Origin: Pogona vitticeps
Taxonomy: Eukaryota; Chordata; Lepidosauria; Squamata; Agamidae
DNA length: 64,000 nucleotides
Assembly: GCF_051106095.1 (NCBI RefSeq)
Contig: NC_135785.1
Span: 224,125,045 to 224,189,044, forward strand
Direction of reading: 5' to 3'
Shown here: in pieces, positions 24,549 through 36,925 of the stretch
Layout of the letters: each line of letters starts with the position of its first letter
How positions within the stretch are numbered: the first letter of the stretch is position 1
Translations under genes and position numbers: made by a program
Notes under the pieces: model-generated
What the model saw: the letters and a program-made list of their open reading frames with translations, nothing else
What the model was told of the DNA's origin: nothing
Databases searched by the model: none

Positions 24549-25221
24549 ACCTTAAAAGGCTATAGCTATTAAAGCTGCAGCTTCTGAACAACCTGAGCTG
24601 ACTAGCTTACCTAAGGCTTTTTGCTGTAAGTCTCTTGTTAGAAGTGCCCCTCTAGAAGTCCCTTGCTCGTCCATGGAAAATTAATTCAGAGAAGCTGCTC
24701 CTACAGAACTCTGTCCAGGGTTCTGAAGAGTTCTGTTGCTCTGCTACATTCTTGCATGTCTTAGTGATTCATCCAGGCAAGACCTGTAGGGCTATTGTAC
24801 CTGCCGAATGAATGTCCCTTTACAGAATGCACCTTCCAAGATGAGACTTTGTCTCCGCAGAACTGCTATTCAAGTACTGTAATCTGCTGCTTCCTCTGCT
24901 CCTGCTCTGAAGCAAAGCATAGACTACTTGGAGCTGCACATGAAGGTGTCATTTCAGTTTGTTCAGGAAAGGCAGTTATTTCAAAATAACAATGCTAGTT
25001 ACTTAACTGGACTCGATGAGCGGAACAAATCTTGCTGGTACTTGAATAGCTTTGTGGGTTGTGATTCTATCTGCAAGCATGATTCAAAGTGTTAGTGCTT
25101 ACCTTCAAAGCCCAGAACCTCAAGAGCTACTCATTACCATGTGAAACTTCCTCTCACTTAGATTAGATTATCTTCAAAGGTCCCCCTTCAGATGTTCTGA
25201 CTATCTGAAGTCCTGTTAGTA

Positions 25222-25310
25222 AACATAGAGTCATAGAATTGTAGATGAGATTCTAAGGGTCATCTACTCCAATTCCCTGACAATGAAGGAAATCATACAC
25301 CTTTTCCACT
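25222..25310 (-). mobile_element. CR1 3' tail fragment
   Basis: TAGAGTCATAGAATTGTAGA then AAGGGTCATCTACTCCAATT is the reverse complement of the CR1 tail. Confidence 0.8.
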
Positions 25311-26751
25311 AGGGTTACCAAATTACTTGTTTAATCAGGTTTGATCCAGATTTTAAATATGCCCCCCTTTTTTTCTCTTTCTTCAAGTAGACCTTTAACC
25401 CTTACAGAAACTGATATATAAGACAAAACATGCAGTGATTGCCTTGATCAATTGTTTTGCAAGAAATCAGTTTCTTCATGTAATCAGCTGTTGAGTGAAG
25501 CCTTCCACAGTTTGATAGGATTTCATGGAGGTTATATAAATGAAATACTCTGCATAAATGTTGCTTTTATACAATATTTGGTTCCAAGCTAGTTAGCAAA
25601 TGGTTGAAATCTATTTGCAGAGATCTGTTTTTCCAGAGCTCTCTCAAACAGTGAATAGAAAGCAAAGAAGTCATGAGAATTGACTAAGATATTGTGGTAT
25701 CTGTAGTCCAAGAATTGGTTTTGTTTTGTTTGTTTTTTGAAGTTCAGATGTTATTCAACTTATTACATTTTCCGCTTTAACAGATTGGTGAGTCTTGTGA
25801 TCTTTCCCAGCTCTGCATTTTAACAGATAGAACTGTGCAGCTCTACAAACAACTCAATACCTCTCAATGCCATCTTTCAGAAATATCAAGTTCCAGAAGC
25901 TTCCAGAAGCATCTGGAGGCTTAGCTAGATGCTTCCTTGAGGGAACAAAGAGCAGAAAATGGAAAAGGTCTGTCTGATGTAACCAATTGTGCAGCATGTT
26001 AATATAATGCAATTTTTTAATTATTATGTTTTAAGAGGCAATGCTGACCCTAATATTAGGCACAGTGAGAAAGCCAACTCAGGCAAGTGCTGAGATACAG
26101 GAAGTGGCAACAAGCTGTTGAAGGATAGGATGGTATGTGTCATATGTCATGCTCTCTGGCCCCTCAACTGCTCTGCTGCTTTCAGATGTACACCTCAGAT
26201 GCACATCTGGATGCTGCTCCACTGATAATGTTGAAGGAAATTTCAGTGGACAATTGGCCAACTTTTGTGGAGAGGGAGGAGGGATGCCTTCTAAGGGCAA
26301 AAATGTTTTGGACAATCCGTGTACATTGGAAGTGTTTAAGTGGCATTGCCTAAGATGCAGGCTTCTTTGTTTAGGCTTGACAAATCATATGCACAAATTT
26401 AGAATGGGTGACTTCTGTGTGGCATTAGCATATATGAAAAAAATCCAGGCATCCTAGTACACCACAGACAAAGTGGTGAAAAGATAAGAATATAATCAAT
26501 GCAATGCTACATAGCATCAAAAAAGTGTAATGTACAGATCTGTGTAAGTAATAATAACACTATGTTCTGGTTTGCTCAGACATCACCTAAAATATTGCAT
26601 CCATATTGGGGCATTATAGTTTAAGAATAATATTTCTTTTTTTATTCATATCAGAGCATTGCGTAATTTAAAATTATGGACATATATGAAATACTGGTAA
26701 AATTAAAAGCAAATAAATTAAACAATTAGACTATTTTTTACCAGAAGCAGA
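25311..26751. other. gene-free stretch
   Basis: Overlapping short frames at 26079-26457 lie on both strands. The words around 26040-26110 (AATATTAGGCACAGTGAGAA) hint at an old reptile repeat, not resolved. Confidence 0.4.
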
Positions 26752-26820
26752 CTACTAGCCGCCCAGAGTGGTATGATATACCAGATGGGCGGGATATAAA
26801 TAAAATAAATAAATAAATAC
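26752..26820 (+). mobile_element. LINE 3' end with (TAAA)n tail
   Basis: GCCGCCCAGAGTGGTATG then CCAGATGGGCGGGATATAAA and AAT repeats. This is the best-preserved of four such tails in the window. Confidence 0.65.
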
Positions 26821-27184
26821 TTCAATAGCACCATCTCTGCCATTTGCTCAATCTTCTTTTGTACACATGGTGGGGCATAAACTGCATGCACGTAAGTGCT
26901 GCATTAATTGGATTTCTCTACAGTCACAGAAAATCTGTCCTGTATCCAGAATGTCCCATTTTATTTGACTGTGCTTTGATCTTCCTACTTCACTTTGAAG
27001 TTTAGTAAATGACTTCCAGAAAGTCCAGCCAGAATCTTGTCCTGGTGGGAAACATTCTTCAACGTTCATCCATTCAGCAAGGCATGTTGTTGTTTTTTCT
27101 CCATAGCCTGTTGCACTGTAGGAAGATGATGGAAAAGCTGCAATGCCTTTCAGAGGAAGCCAGAAACAATGGTTAAGGATCTGG

Positions 27185-27565
27185 ATAAAAAGCTCCATGA
27201 GAAATAGTTGAGGGAGTTGGGCATATTCAGCCTGGAGGGAGAAAAAGAGAAAGGACATAGCAGCCATTTTTAAATATTTGAAAATGAAGGATGGACCAAA
27301 TCTATTTTCTGTGATTTCAGAGGACAGAGTGTGAACTAAGAGATTTCAGCTAAACAGAACTTCATGACACTAAAAGCTGTTCGTCCATGGAGTAGACTGA
27401 CTACCTTGGAAGGTGGTGAACTTTGCTTTACTGGAGGTTTTTTAGCATAGGTTGGATGAACATCTGTTCAGGATGCTTCAGCTTCCGAATGTTCTACATC
27501 AGCAGGAGGTTGAACTGGCCCTTGAGGCTTTTCCAACTCTGCAATGCTATGGTTTGATTACTATG
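27185..27565 (+). mobile_element. CR1 LINE 3' end, old copy
   Basis: TTGAGGGAGTTGGGCATATTCAGCCTGG is followed by AACATAGCAGCCATTTTT-like words, AGAGCTGTTCG-like and TGGAGGTTTTT blocks, and the tail GGTTGAACTGGCCCTTGAGG with CAACTCTGCAATGCTATGG. It is more diverged than the copy at 23.7 kb. Confidence 0.8.
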
Positions 27566-29459
27566 TTATGCATTGCATTAACAAAATCCACATGATGTGG
27601 CACAAAAGATGATAGGCATTCCACAAGATGCCACAGGTAGAAAGAAACCGCTACAGAGCAGAATTGTTCTTGATAGGTTAATAGGTTGTGAAACCTCAAA
27701 GAACTTTAGTGAGTGCTATTATCTTTTATTGAAATAGCCCTGATAATTATTAGGAACAGTTTGTCCCTTTCCCACAGTAACAAGCTAGTGCTGAAAGATG
27801 GTTGAAAAATATACCAAGCCTTGGTGCTAATAATGAAGCATTTCCTCATGAAACTAAGCAGGGGGATGATCTTTCCCTCACAAAGAGCCGACATATGATG
27901 CTGATAGCTCACTGATTATGTCAATGTTTATTAGTTAAGTTAAAAATCACAAGTCTTCTTTAAGGGAAAAGAACCCAGGTGCCTGCAATTCATATTTGTC
28001 ATCCCCCACTAGAGAAATGTAACTTAATTCCTAATGGCTTTAACTTGAAGAGGGTTTTTTTTTGTTTAAAAAATAATAAATAAATCACAAATTATGTCAT
28101 TAAAAACAGCATAGCTAAGAAGAGGCTTGGGGATAATGTATTTCTTTTTCCTTGCTGAGGCTAATTGGAGCCAAATGAGTAAAAACAATGCAACAAAACA
28201 GGAAAATCCCAGGGCTTGAAGGAACTAAAATAAATTAGGCCAATCAGTAGTGTATGGAGAATATAGTGCATTCAATTAATATAAATGGCATAGCAGTCAA
28301 CTGCAAAACTCCATTGAGGCACAGGTTATGTCCAAGGGCGGGTGGGTGGCAGCTGTCTTTCTGAGTTACATATAAACACAAATGGCCCAGTAGACTAAAC
28401 CAAATCAGCTAGGAAAGAGGGGATAATGATCATAGAGGCAAAAGCTTTGGTGCATCATGGAGCAGTTGTAGGGTAGGAAGGTTAGCACAGCTTGTCTTCC
28501 ACGTGTTTAAGAACATGGCCGTGTCCTCTGCTCAAGAAGCAGAGAGGGAGGAGGAGTGTCAGGGATGAGATGCGGTCTCTGCATGACATCAGACTAAAGT
28601 GAACGAATGCTTCACATACACCTCCAGGCTTGTATCACATGGATAATCCTCATTCTCATTACCCATTGTGGCTTGAGCATCGATGCTCCATTTTTTCTCT
28701 TCTCTGACTTGTTTCAATCCACAAGGCTGTTTTTTAAGGCAACTTAAAAACACATCTGCTACTGCCCCAAGAATTCATCTGTGTCTCACTAGAGCTTTTT
28801 GTAGTTGAAGGCCATTGTTTTCTATTAACAAAAGACATGCCTTGGATCTGCCACCTGCCCAGGCAAGCATTTTATGAGCCGGGGGGGGGTGTGCAGGGAT
28901 GATCCCTCCCCAGTCTCTCTGTTCTCTCTTTTCATCATGTCAGCTTAATTGTTACAGTAACTCCCACGCTCAATTGAGTCTGCAATTTATGCTTTCAACC
29001 TTCTTCTGAAGTATGAAGAAACAACCTTGTCTCTCACTTCCCTCTTACCCTCATTACATGATCAAGGATGTTAAGGAGGAGGAGTTTTCTCTCCATCACA
29101 CACTTTCCTTTTCAAAAGGATATAAAAAGAATATATGTTTCATTGCATTTGTCCCTTCATGGAATAGAGAACATAAATTATGTGGCTGAAATTCTGTTGC
29201 TTAATAAGTAGTTAGTTGCAACTAGAATAGGCCCATGGAATCAGTGATGATTTGGTGAATCAACATCTCTGTAAGTTCCATTGATTCAAAAGGTTCTATT
29301 CTAATTGTGATTTACTTTTGCATGGTAAGTCACAACTAGAGTAGGCCCTTCTGAATCCAGAGAATTGATGGAGGAGTTGACTCACCACATTGCCACCACA
29401 TTGCCTACTCTAGTGCAAATTACTGTGCTAAGCAACAGGATTTCAGTTTGTGTTGCTCT
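27566..29459. other. gene-free stretch
   Basis: A G-run at about 28880-28889. No exon or repeat recognised. Confidence 0.5.
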
Positions 29460-29600
29460 GCAACAATCTTCTCCGACCTGGTATTCTCCAGATGTGTTAC
29501 ACTATCACCCCCAGTATTCTCAACCATAATGGCTAGTGGTTTGGCATTATCGCAGATACAGCCCAGCATATCCAGAAGATGACAGGTTGGGAAGGCTACT
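29460..29600. mobile_element. hAT-like foldback MITE, degraded
   Basis: GACCTGGTATTCTCCAGATG on the left and CATATCCAGAAGATGACAGG on the right are imperfect inverted copies, with CACCCCCAGTATTCTC in the arm. Confidence 0.5.
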
Positions 29601-29731
29601 TAAATAAGCATCAGAAATGGATGCTGATGTCTATGTAAGCTGTCAAATTATAGGTGCTGCATACCTTTGCAAAAGATTGCAGATCTCACTTTCATTCTCT
29701 AAAATTAAGGCTTTCAGTGTGTACTCTACAA

Positions 29732-29841
29732 CAGTGGTCCCCTACCTTGGGTCTCCAGATGTTCTTGACTACAACTCCCAGAAGCCTTCACCACCAGGAT
29801 TTCTGGAAGTTGAAGTCCACAAACATCTGGAGGCCCAACCG
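29732..29841. mobile_element. hAT MITE with 8-bp target duplication, right end shortened
   Basis: The left end CAGTGGTCCCCTACCTTGGG is typical for the family at 7.57 kb. Arms share CCAGATGTTCTTGACTACAA and its complement. Flanks CTCTACAA (29724-29731) and CTCCACAA (29842-29849) match 7 of 8, although the final bases of the right terminal repeat are missing. Confidence 0.75.
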
Positions 29842-30461
29842 CTCCACAAGATACTTGATTTCAGTATGAATATAAAAGTGTGCTGTTTATATATTGCTCC
29901 ATAGCATCTAAAGCTCTAATACAGGTGTATTTGTTTCATTCTGTGGCAGAATTAAATATATCTGCAAATATTAGATTTCACACGTGGAACATTTCAGCTG
30001 AACATATATTTCATGCAGAACAGAAACCTGGATATATATTCAAGACAATATAAGATTTGTTTGTTTGCTCTGCATACTGGTAATGCCAAAAGAGCAAATT
30101 GATTTAGACAGTATTCTATGCACACTTAATTAGTAACAAACCCCTCTCAGTTCACTAGCCACTCTACGTAAACATACATACAATTGCTGTGTTAAATGTA
30201 ACTTGTGATAAAAGCAGTCAACTGTGCTGTGTCACATCAGACTCTGTTTTAAGATAATGACACCCTAAAACAGCAACACAAACAACTGCTGAGAGTCTGC
30301 TTCTATAACTGTCCTTAAGTTAAAATTCCAGCCTATGTGTGGACTGAGTTATCTGAATTAAAAACAATGCTGACTTGAGAGAACTTCAGATGGGGTGGGG
30401 AAAACCTACTGACAAATTCCTGTGTTCTATCTCCATAGCCAGCACATGCATAATTTAAATA

Positions 30462-30595
30462 ATTACATGCTGTCACATCAATTCCAACTTATGGAAACCC
30501 TTTCCGAGGTTTTCTAAGTACTGAATACTCAGAAGAGGTTTATCATTGCCTTATTCTGGGGGCATTCAGAGACTGTGCAGCTTGGGAAAAGGGGG
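30462..30595 (-). mobile_element. CORE/RTE-tailed SINE fragment (3' half)
   Basis: The plus strand reads TGCTGTCACATCAATTCCAA, GGAAACCCTTTCCGAGG, AATACTCAGAAGAGG and GGGGGCATTCAGAGACTGTG, reverse of the tail and body of the SINEs at 0.74 and 1.85 kb. Confidence 0.7.
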
Positions 30596-30892
30596 AGGCA
30601 TGTATTAAAACATGAACAGAAAAAAAAGCAAGCAATGCAAGCCTCATGTACCCAGACGCTTTGTGTAAAGACTAAAATCAAACATTACTGGACCATTAAA
30701 ATATTAAAAATACGAAAGCTATATGCTTAGACACATGGTGATAGAGGATTTATTTTAGCTCATATTCTGACATGTCAACCATTGGATGATCTGTCAACCT
30801 TTCTGTTTCTTCCCCCACTTCCTTAAGGTCTGTCACACTCAGCCTGAAGAAGGATCCTGTTAGACTTGAATGTGTCTTTTAAAACAACAATA

Positions 30893-31017
30893 ACCTTTGA
30901 ACTGCAGACCTGGAATAGACCCTCTGGATAATCGAGTCCAACCCCTCTCAAGGAGACACAATAGAGAATTGAAGACCCAACCTCTGGCTAAGCCACTAAG
31001 CCACTGAGCTATTTTAA
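30893..31017 (-). mobile_element. tRNA-headed SINE with CR1-like tail
   Basis: The minus strand reads ATAGCTCAGTGGCTTAGTGG, CCAGAGGTTGGG, then GGGGTTGGACTCGATTATCC and GTCTGCAGTTC, a CR1-type tail. Confidence 0.7.
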
Positions 31018-32245
31018 AAGTATTGTGGACCTTTCCTTTTTTTAAAAAATGGACTAATAGATCTATCAAAAAGATATTAATGGATGAAATGGCACTAATC
31101 CACTGCAACAGTCCTCTGTGTGAAGGTGCTACACCAATTTAAAAGTAAAGAACCTTAAAAGGATTATTAAAAAAAACACCTTGAAATTGCCATGAATCTT
31201 CCTTTTAGGTTTTGTTAGGGCAGCACTCAGAACTCTCAAGAGACAGAGCATTCACACAATAGACCTGCTGTCCTGTGTTAAGATTAATATCTAATCAAAC
31301 TCCACATTTCAAGCTGCCATCATACACACATCCAAGCTCCATTGAATTAAAATGGAAGACCACTCTTTTGGTATCATCTAAATTTAGACAACTTCAGAGA
31401 ATCTGATGAATCAGAAGTAGGGCCAATTCATTTTTAAAAAAAATTATTTACAGAAGAAATACAGCTTGTAGGTAGACATTATCGGCATGAACATGTTTTA
31501 TTTTTGCTGCATGGGAGCTTGACATTGCCATGTCCATTTTAAAAGCAGCAGCAGCAGCAACCTATCAGAGATGACCAGACAATTTTAGTTCATTGTGCAT
31601 CCTTGCCAGTTCTGAAAGTTGATCAAATGACTGATAGCAGAACAATTTCATCCCTTCCTGGATAGGAATCTATCTTTGATGCTTTTAAGTCTACCGTATC
31701 TTCTTTCATTAGTAGTTATGAGACATGGGTTGCAGTCTGATATCCCAGATATAGAGAAGATTTAGCCCTCCTAAGGAATGAGGCAGCTATGGCTCATGGC
31801 ATCCGGAGAGCTAAAGTTTCCTTATCCCTTCTATACCCCATTATTCACTGAAATCAATAAGGTGTACACAGCAAAATACTGTAGTTGTCAGTGTATTAGA
31901 TCATCAGCAACAGTGTGAGATCATCTGCAAACAGAAGTTTAAGGAACAAACGAAACAAGAGGGGATCCTTCTTTATTGGTTCTATTAAACTTCTCAGCAA
32001 CTCTTTGACATTGCAGATTGTACCGTTGTCTCTTTTAGCCTGGCCTGAAAATATAGTTGGGGAATCTGGGCTTCCTCTCCAAGGGCTTATATAATTTGTT
32101 TCTTATATCATTCAGAAAGTGGGAAGTTAGCTCAGCATGACAGGAATTTACCTGCAGTGTTCCTCTGGGGGTGATGTTATCATTGGCGGTGCTTAAAATC
32201 TAGATGAAACTGTTGGAGATATCATTTGGAGTTCTGGTGCTGAGG
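31018..32245. other. gene-free stretch
   Basis: A short GCA run at about 31540-31560 only. Confidence 0.5.
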
Positions 32246-32253
32246 TTCATCAA

Positions 32254-32497
32254 TAGACATGGGGATGGATCGCTGGTTCAGCAGTTCATGCCTGTTTGTT
32301 TATCAGCCAAACAGGTGTTCAGTGCTTCAAAGTCCTGCCTCCTCCAGCAGGCACCTACTCAGAGACAGCAGCCTGGCTTCCCTATCCTGCCTTCGCCAGA
32401 TGCTGCTTCTGAGTGAGCACTTTGAAATGCTGAACACTTCTTTGGCAAATAAACAAACTGGACAAACGGCTGAACCTGTAGTTCGTGCCCATCTCTA
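32254..32497. mobile_element. 244-bp hAT MITE with perfect 8-bp target duplication
   Basis: Ends TAGACATGGGGATGG and (reverse) TAGAGATGGGCACGA. The arms then share GGTTCAGC, TGTTTGTTTAT, CCAAA, GTGTTCAG and TTCAAAGT in the same order, so the element folds back over about 85 bp per side. Both flanks read TTCATCAA (32246-32253 and 32498-32505). No transposase. Confidence 0.9.
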
Positions 32498-32649
32498 TTC
32501 ATCAATATGGTTATGATACCCAGATCTATATTTTCCTGGCACACTTTCTTAGCCTTGGATCAGGGTTATCCAGTTACTGATGAAACACTCTGAACCAGAA
32601 AATAGATGAGATGTAATTTGTGCTGGTGAATAATCCCAAAATCCTTTTC

Positions 32650-32790
32650 AAAAAGGTAACCATGTTAGCTTGTCTCAATATAACAAAAAAAAAAGAAAAG
32701 AAGAGAAAACTCTTGGCACCTTTATTAACAGATTTATTCTAGCATGAGCTCTCATAGATTACAATCCACTTTTTCAGACACATGGAGTGT
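32650..32790 (-). mobile_element. unclassified reptile retroelement tail
   Basis: The minus strand reads CTGAAAAAGTGGATTGTAAT, GAGAGCTCATGCTAGAATAA, ATCTGTTAATAAAGGTGCCA, a dispersed pattern I have seen widely in reptile genomes. The class is uncertain. Confidence 0.45.
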
Positions 32791-34201
32791 GAGAATCAGC
32801 TTCAGATATTCAGAGTGAAATGGGATACAGAAAATTACGATACAATGAATTAACACTAGTAATAGAGGCCTCGTTGCATGCACATCCTAACATTATGAAA
32901 TACGCTTTAATAGTCATATATATTGGTAAACAAATACTGTACACATATTTGAGGCTCCTCTGCTGTTGTCACTGAAGCACTGTGGCAATAAGTTCTGCTT
33001 AAAAGAAGGTATTGTGCTGAAGCCAGACTTTTACGAAAAGGAAGGAAACGGCTATGGGCAGCACTGCTATACAAAGAAGTCTATTTCTATATGTAACATA
33101 CTAAGAAGCGATTATCTTTGTTCAGACTTCTGTTTAAAGACTGGAATTTGTAAATATATCCCAGTTCATTTGGGGTTGTGTTTGAAGGCTGAATACATTT
33201 TGTTGCTGCCTTTTGAGTTTCTTATGTTGTTGAATTCCAATTGCCTGTGGTTGTAGTTTTATAATGTTCTCAGGAACCTCGGAAGGATGATATAATTTCT
33301 GTAAATGTAACCTTAGAAGTTAGAACTCTCAAACATATTACATTTCTGGGGAGTGAACAAATACACTAAGAAAGAGATGAGAACAAAACAATCTCATTTC
33401 AGATTTTAAAACTTATACTTGTACATGTGGAAACTGCAACAAAATGTTGCAGTATAAACTGCTCTTCTTCTCCAGCCAGATTCTTTTAAAAAGCTCTAAA
33501 AGCACCAAACAAAGTTTTCTTTATTCTTCTGAGCTTTTAAGATGCAATGTTAATAACACTGACATTTTTCTGCCACTCTTACAATTTTGTAGTGTTTACA
33601 GTTTTTCCAAAGTAATTCTGTGTTTCGATTTTATGTTTTCTAATTTACCATGGGAATATGCCAGAAGGGTAGTATAAAATGTGAAATTAATAAATAAATG
33701 GCATAAGTGGATATAGAATATACAGTAACTTTTGAAATTTAGGAACTGAAGGGTGAGATTCCCAAACCTGTCATTATGCAACAAATATTGTGGGTGCTCC
33801 AGACTGGCTTTTAAAAGATAGGCATTCATTTCTTTTCTTATTCTTTTTCATCTGAAACAATACATGCCTAGTAAATTGTTGAAATATAATTCAGTGCACA
33901 ATCATAATGAACAACAATTATCTTAAGAAAATACTTCAGTTTTGCCCTTTTATGTTACTGGGAGATGTAAAGGACTAGGAACATGCTAATATCATATGCT
34001 CCAATTCAATTACAATTCACAGCTAATTTACTTTGAGCCGATTATTCAAAGGTATTTGTATATGTTGTAACAGTGAAAAACATACTCAGACTCACCATGG
34101 GGGTAGAACTCTGTGCCACTAACTACTGCTCAAACTCCAATATGCAGGCAAAGCTCAAACCATTTCTATCCTTGAGCCATGCAATTTAGATAGTTTAAGT
34201 C
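32791..34201. other. gene-free stretch
   Basis: A Cys-containing 96-codon frame at 32966-33256 is not supported (see rejected items). AT-rich otherwise. Confidence 0.5.
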
Positions 34202-34450
34202 TAGAAATTGGGGTTATTGTATTCGTATATGAATACAAATATCCCTGCACAGGTGGAAATAATGAGGGTCCAGCCCCATAGGTAGAGACTGTTTCTGGGA
34301 CTGTCCACTCATGATTTCGCCACAGACACGAGCTCGTCGGACGTTCCTATTGCACCGTTGTCTGCAATTGATTATCCAGTCCTGGCAAGAGGCGGGATGA
34401 CAAGTCGCTCTGTTAGGTTGAAGAGTGGCTAATCCATTGTGGAGAATAGC
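34202..34450. mobile_element. partial copy of the 43.1-kb foldback MITE family
   Basis: It starts TAGAAATTGGGGTTATTG then TATTCGTATATGAATAC, and shares CCAGTCCTGGCA, GGGATGA, GTTGAAGAGTGGCTAATCCA and GCGCAATAG with 43144-43479 in the same order. The far terminal repeat and a target duplication are not seen. A GC-rich GGC/GGA/AGA trinucleotide stretch follows at 34478-34530. Confidence 0.75.
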
Positions 34451-34696
34451 GCAATAGAGAGCCTCTGCAGAGCTGGTGCTGGCGGCGGCGGAGGAGGAAG
34501 ATGAAGATGAAGAAGGATGAAGAAGACATCTTCCAATTTTCTGTGTCTCCTGAAAATTAAAGGGAGTCAAATAGTGATATCCTTCTATTCTCCAATATGC
34601 TGCCCTCACAAAATGGGTGTTGATCACATGGATAGATGAATTTCCTCCCCCTAAAGATTCTATGATTGGGGTTTCCAGGAGCACCTGAGCTTTTCA

Positions 34697-34767
34697 TTGG
34701 CACTTGAGTTGTCAGTCTTCCTCTGCTTTGGGCTTCCTGTTCCTGTCACAGTTTCATTTCCCTATTG

Positions 34768-34771
<4 letters not shown>
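34697..34771 (-). repeat. short module shared with 36.0 kb, copy 1
   Basis: TTGGCACTTGAGTTGTCAGT, CTTCCTCTGCTTTGGGCT and ACTATGTCTA correspond to 36025-36115. It is probably the 3' end of a LINE or SINE running on the minus strand. Confidence 0.65.
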
Positions 34772-34903
<132 letters not shown>

Positions 34904-35940
34904 TTAAACAAGCCAAAGTATCAAAGCAATATTCAGGGCTTCAGAGAGCTCTCCTTCAATTTGGGGCTGCACTGGGTTCCCTCGCTTTGGTTCAAAAATG
35001 GGCAAATATCTAATCTGAGTAAATTCTGAAGCCAAAGCACTTGCCTATTAAGGACAAATGTTAGTGTAGTGTAGGGTGGCATTTCCTCTAAGCAAGCAAA
35101 TTGACATCACATTTAATATAAATATAAAGTTTTAAGAATTGTATGTCACAGTTGGGAAATGCTACGAATAAGGTACTGTTCTAGTAGATAGATGATACAT
35201 AGATGATAGGTGTATTAAAATGGAAAAAATAAAGGATATGCTGTACTTGCAGATATAGGATAATACACAATATATTAACTTTTGCTACAGCTAGGAGTAA
35301 GATTTGCAATCATCTTTCTTCCTGCTAGACAAATCTGGAATGGATACAGACATTTGAGTGCCCAGTTGGGCAGAAAGACAGGTCTGAAGTGATAATAAAC
35401 AAAAGCAATTAAAATTTGCAATTTGCTTTCACATTTTTTTAAAAAAAGATTTTAAATTCTTCTTCTAAAAGAAAAGGACTCTACCATATTTACAAAGATG
35501 GCAAATAAGCGCTCCTCCTGCTTAGTGTCATCCCATGAATCTTCATATATAGAGATAACTTCTACTATGATTGGTGTTTACTTCCAGGGAAATGCACATT
35601 AGACTACAGCTTCAATGTAAGACGTTCAGCATCACCAAATATATTGATTCAATATGAAGATGCAAGCAAACCTTTTGAAAAACAGGATATGATAGAACTG
35701 ACAGGAAAATCACTTGGACAATGACAATTCAACTGATGCATGAGGACGCTCTAATTTACCTTACATGAGATTGTGTTGCAACATCTCCACACAGTGGCTA
35801 CTGCGGGAATTTCCTACAACTCCGAAGGATCTAGCCACGTTCCTATCTCAGAAAAATGCAGTTCTGACTGAAATGCACACAAAAAAGCTGATTGGGAAAT
35901 GTTTCTGATACTAGGTACTATATTTAAATTCTGCAGTTAC
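34904..35940. other. no assigned feature
   Basis: A small GATA/GATG-like patch at about 35185-35210; nothing else. Confidence 0.5.

Positions 35941-36006
<66 letters not shown>
35941..36006. repeat. (TGA)22 microsatellite
   Basis: Twenty-two perfect TGA units (CAT on the other strand), abutting the module at 36.03 kb. It reads as poly-Ser in one reverse frame but is not coding. Confidence 0.95.
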
Positions 36007-36007
<1 letters not shown>

Positions 36008-36024
36008 TAAAAATAGATTTTCTT

Positions 36025-36115
36025 TGGCACGTGAGTTGTCAGTCTTCTTCTGCTTTGGTCTCGATGGCTGACCAGTATCTGTTGCCTGAGGGATTTACTA
36101 ACTATGTCTAATGGC
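36025..36115 (-). repeat. short module shared with 34.7 kb, copy 2
   Basis: TTGGCACGTGAGTTGTCAGT, CTTCTTCTGCTTTGGTCT and ACTATGTCTA. On the minus strand it runs into the (CAT)n array, consistent with an element whose tail is the array. Confidence 0.65.
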
Positions 36116-36411
36116 AGTGCCAATTCTGTCAGTTATCTAGGATGGAGGTGAAGGAGCCTAATCCCGTTGCATGCATTTAGGAAAGGCTCCATACACAAAA
36201 ATCAGTTAAGAAAATTTTCATAAATCATGTTATCACCTTATAATTGCTGGTCATGTGGTTCTCAGCATAATGTCTCATCGAAGCAGATATGGGTGTATTA
36301 ACTTGTTTTCAGGAGGAGAAAAGTCTCATCACCTACTTTGGGGTGGGCAACTTTAGTGGCAATTTTCTTCCCTCACACTGGAAGCTTCCAGGAGCTTCAC
36401 AGACTTCTGTC

Positions 36412-36413
<2 letters not shown>

Positions 36414-36459
<46 letters not shown>
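36414..36459. repeat. (GA)n microsatellite
   Basis: About 23 uninterrupted AG units. Confidence 0.95.
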
Positions 36460-36461
<2 letters not shown>

Positions 36462-36486
36462 GTGGTTGGTAGTCTACTTCATGTTT

Positions 36487-36925
36487 TTAAAAAGGGATAT
36501 TTTGAATGTTTGGAGCCTTCTTTGGCACTTCCCTTCTTTTGGATTGGGATGTAGACTGATCTTTTCCAATCCTCTGGCCATTGCTGACATATTGACGTAC
36601 TTGCTGGCATACTGAGTGTAGCACCTTAACAGCATCATGTTTTAAGATTTTAAATAGTTCAACTGAAATAATGCCATCACTTCCACTCTCCTTGGTGTTA
36701 GCTGTGCTTTCTAAGGCCCACTTGACTTCACTCTCCAAGATGTCTGGCTCAAGATCAGCAGCCGCACTATCTGGGTTGTCCGGGACATCCAGATCTTTCT
36801 GGTATAATTCCTCTGTGTATTCTTGCCACCTCTTCTTGATGTGTTCTGCTTCTGTTAGGTCCCTACCATTTTTGTCCTTTATCATGTCCAAACTTTTCCT
36901 GGTAATTTTCTAGGTATACTCAATA
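36487..36925 (-). mobile_element. BovB LINE fragment (start of RT domain)
   Basis: The minus-strand frame reads DMIKDKNGRDLTEAEHIKKR, WQEYTEELYQKDLDVPDN, LEPDILESEVKWALEST, GSDGIISVELFKILK and DAVKVLHSVCQQV, the linker and first RT motifs of BovB. It represents a middle part of ORF2 only. A late frame change and missing flanks show it is dead. Confidence 0.93.

Noticed and set aside
26079-26457. Overlapping frames on both strands
   Set aside because: Frames conflict with each other and lack any recognisable domain; probably old repeat sequence.
32966-33256. 96-codon Cys-containing frame that could suggest a small secreted protein
   Set aside because: No signal peptide, irregular cysteine spacing, no splice or promoter context, and ordinary AT-rich surroundings.
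35941-36006. Poly-Ser frame from the (TGA)22 tract
   Set aside because: Pure microsatellite translation with no coding context.
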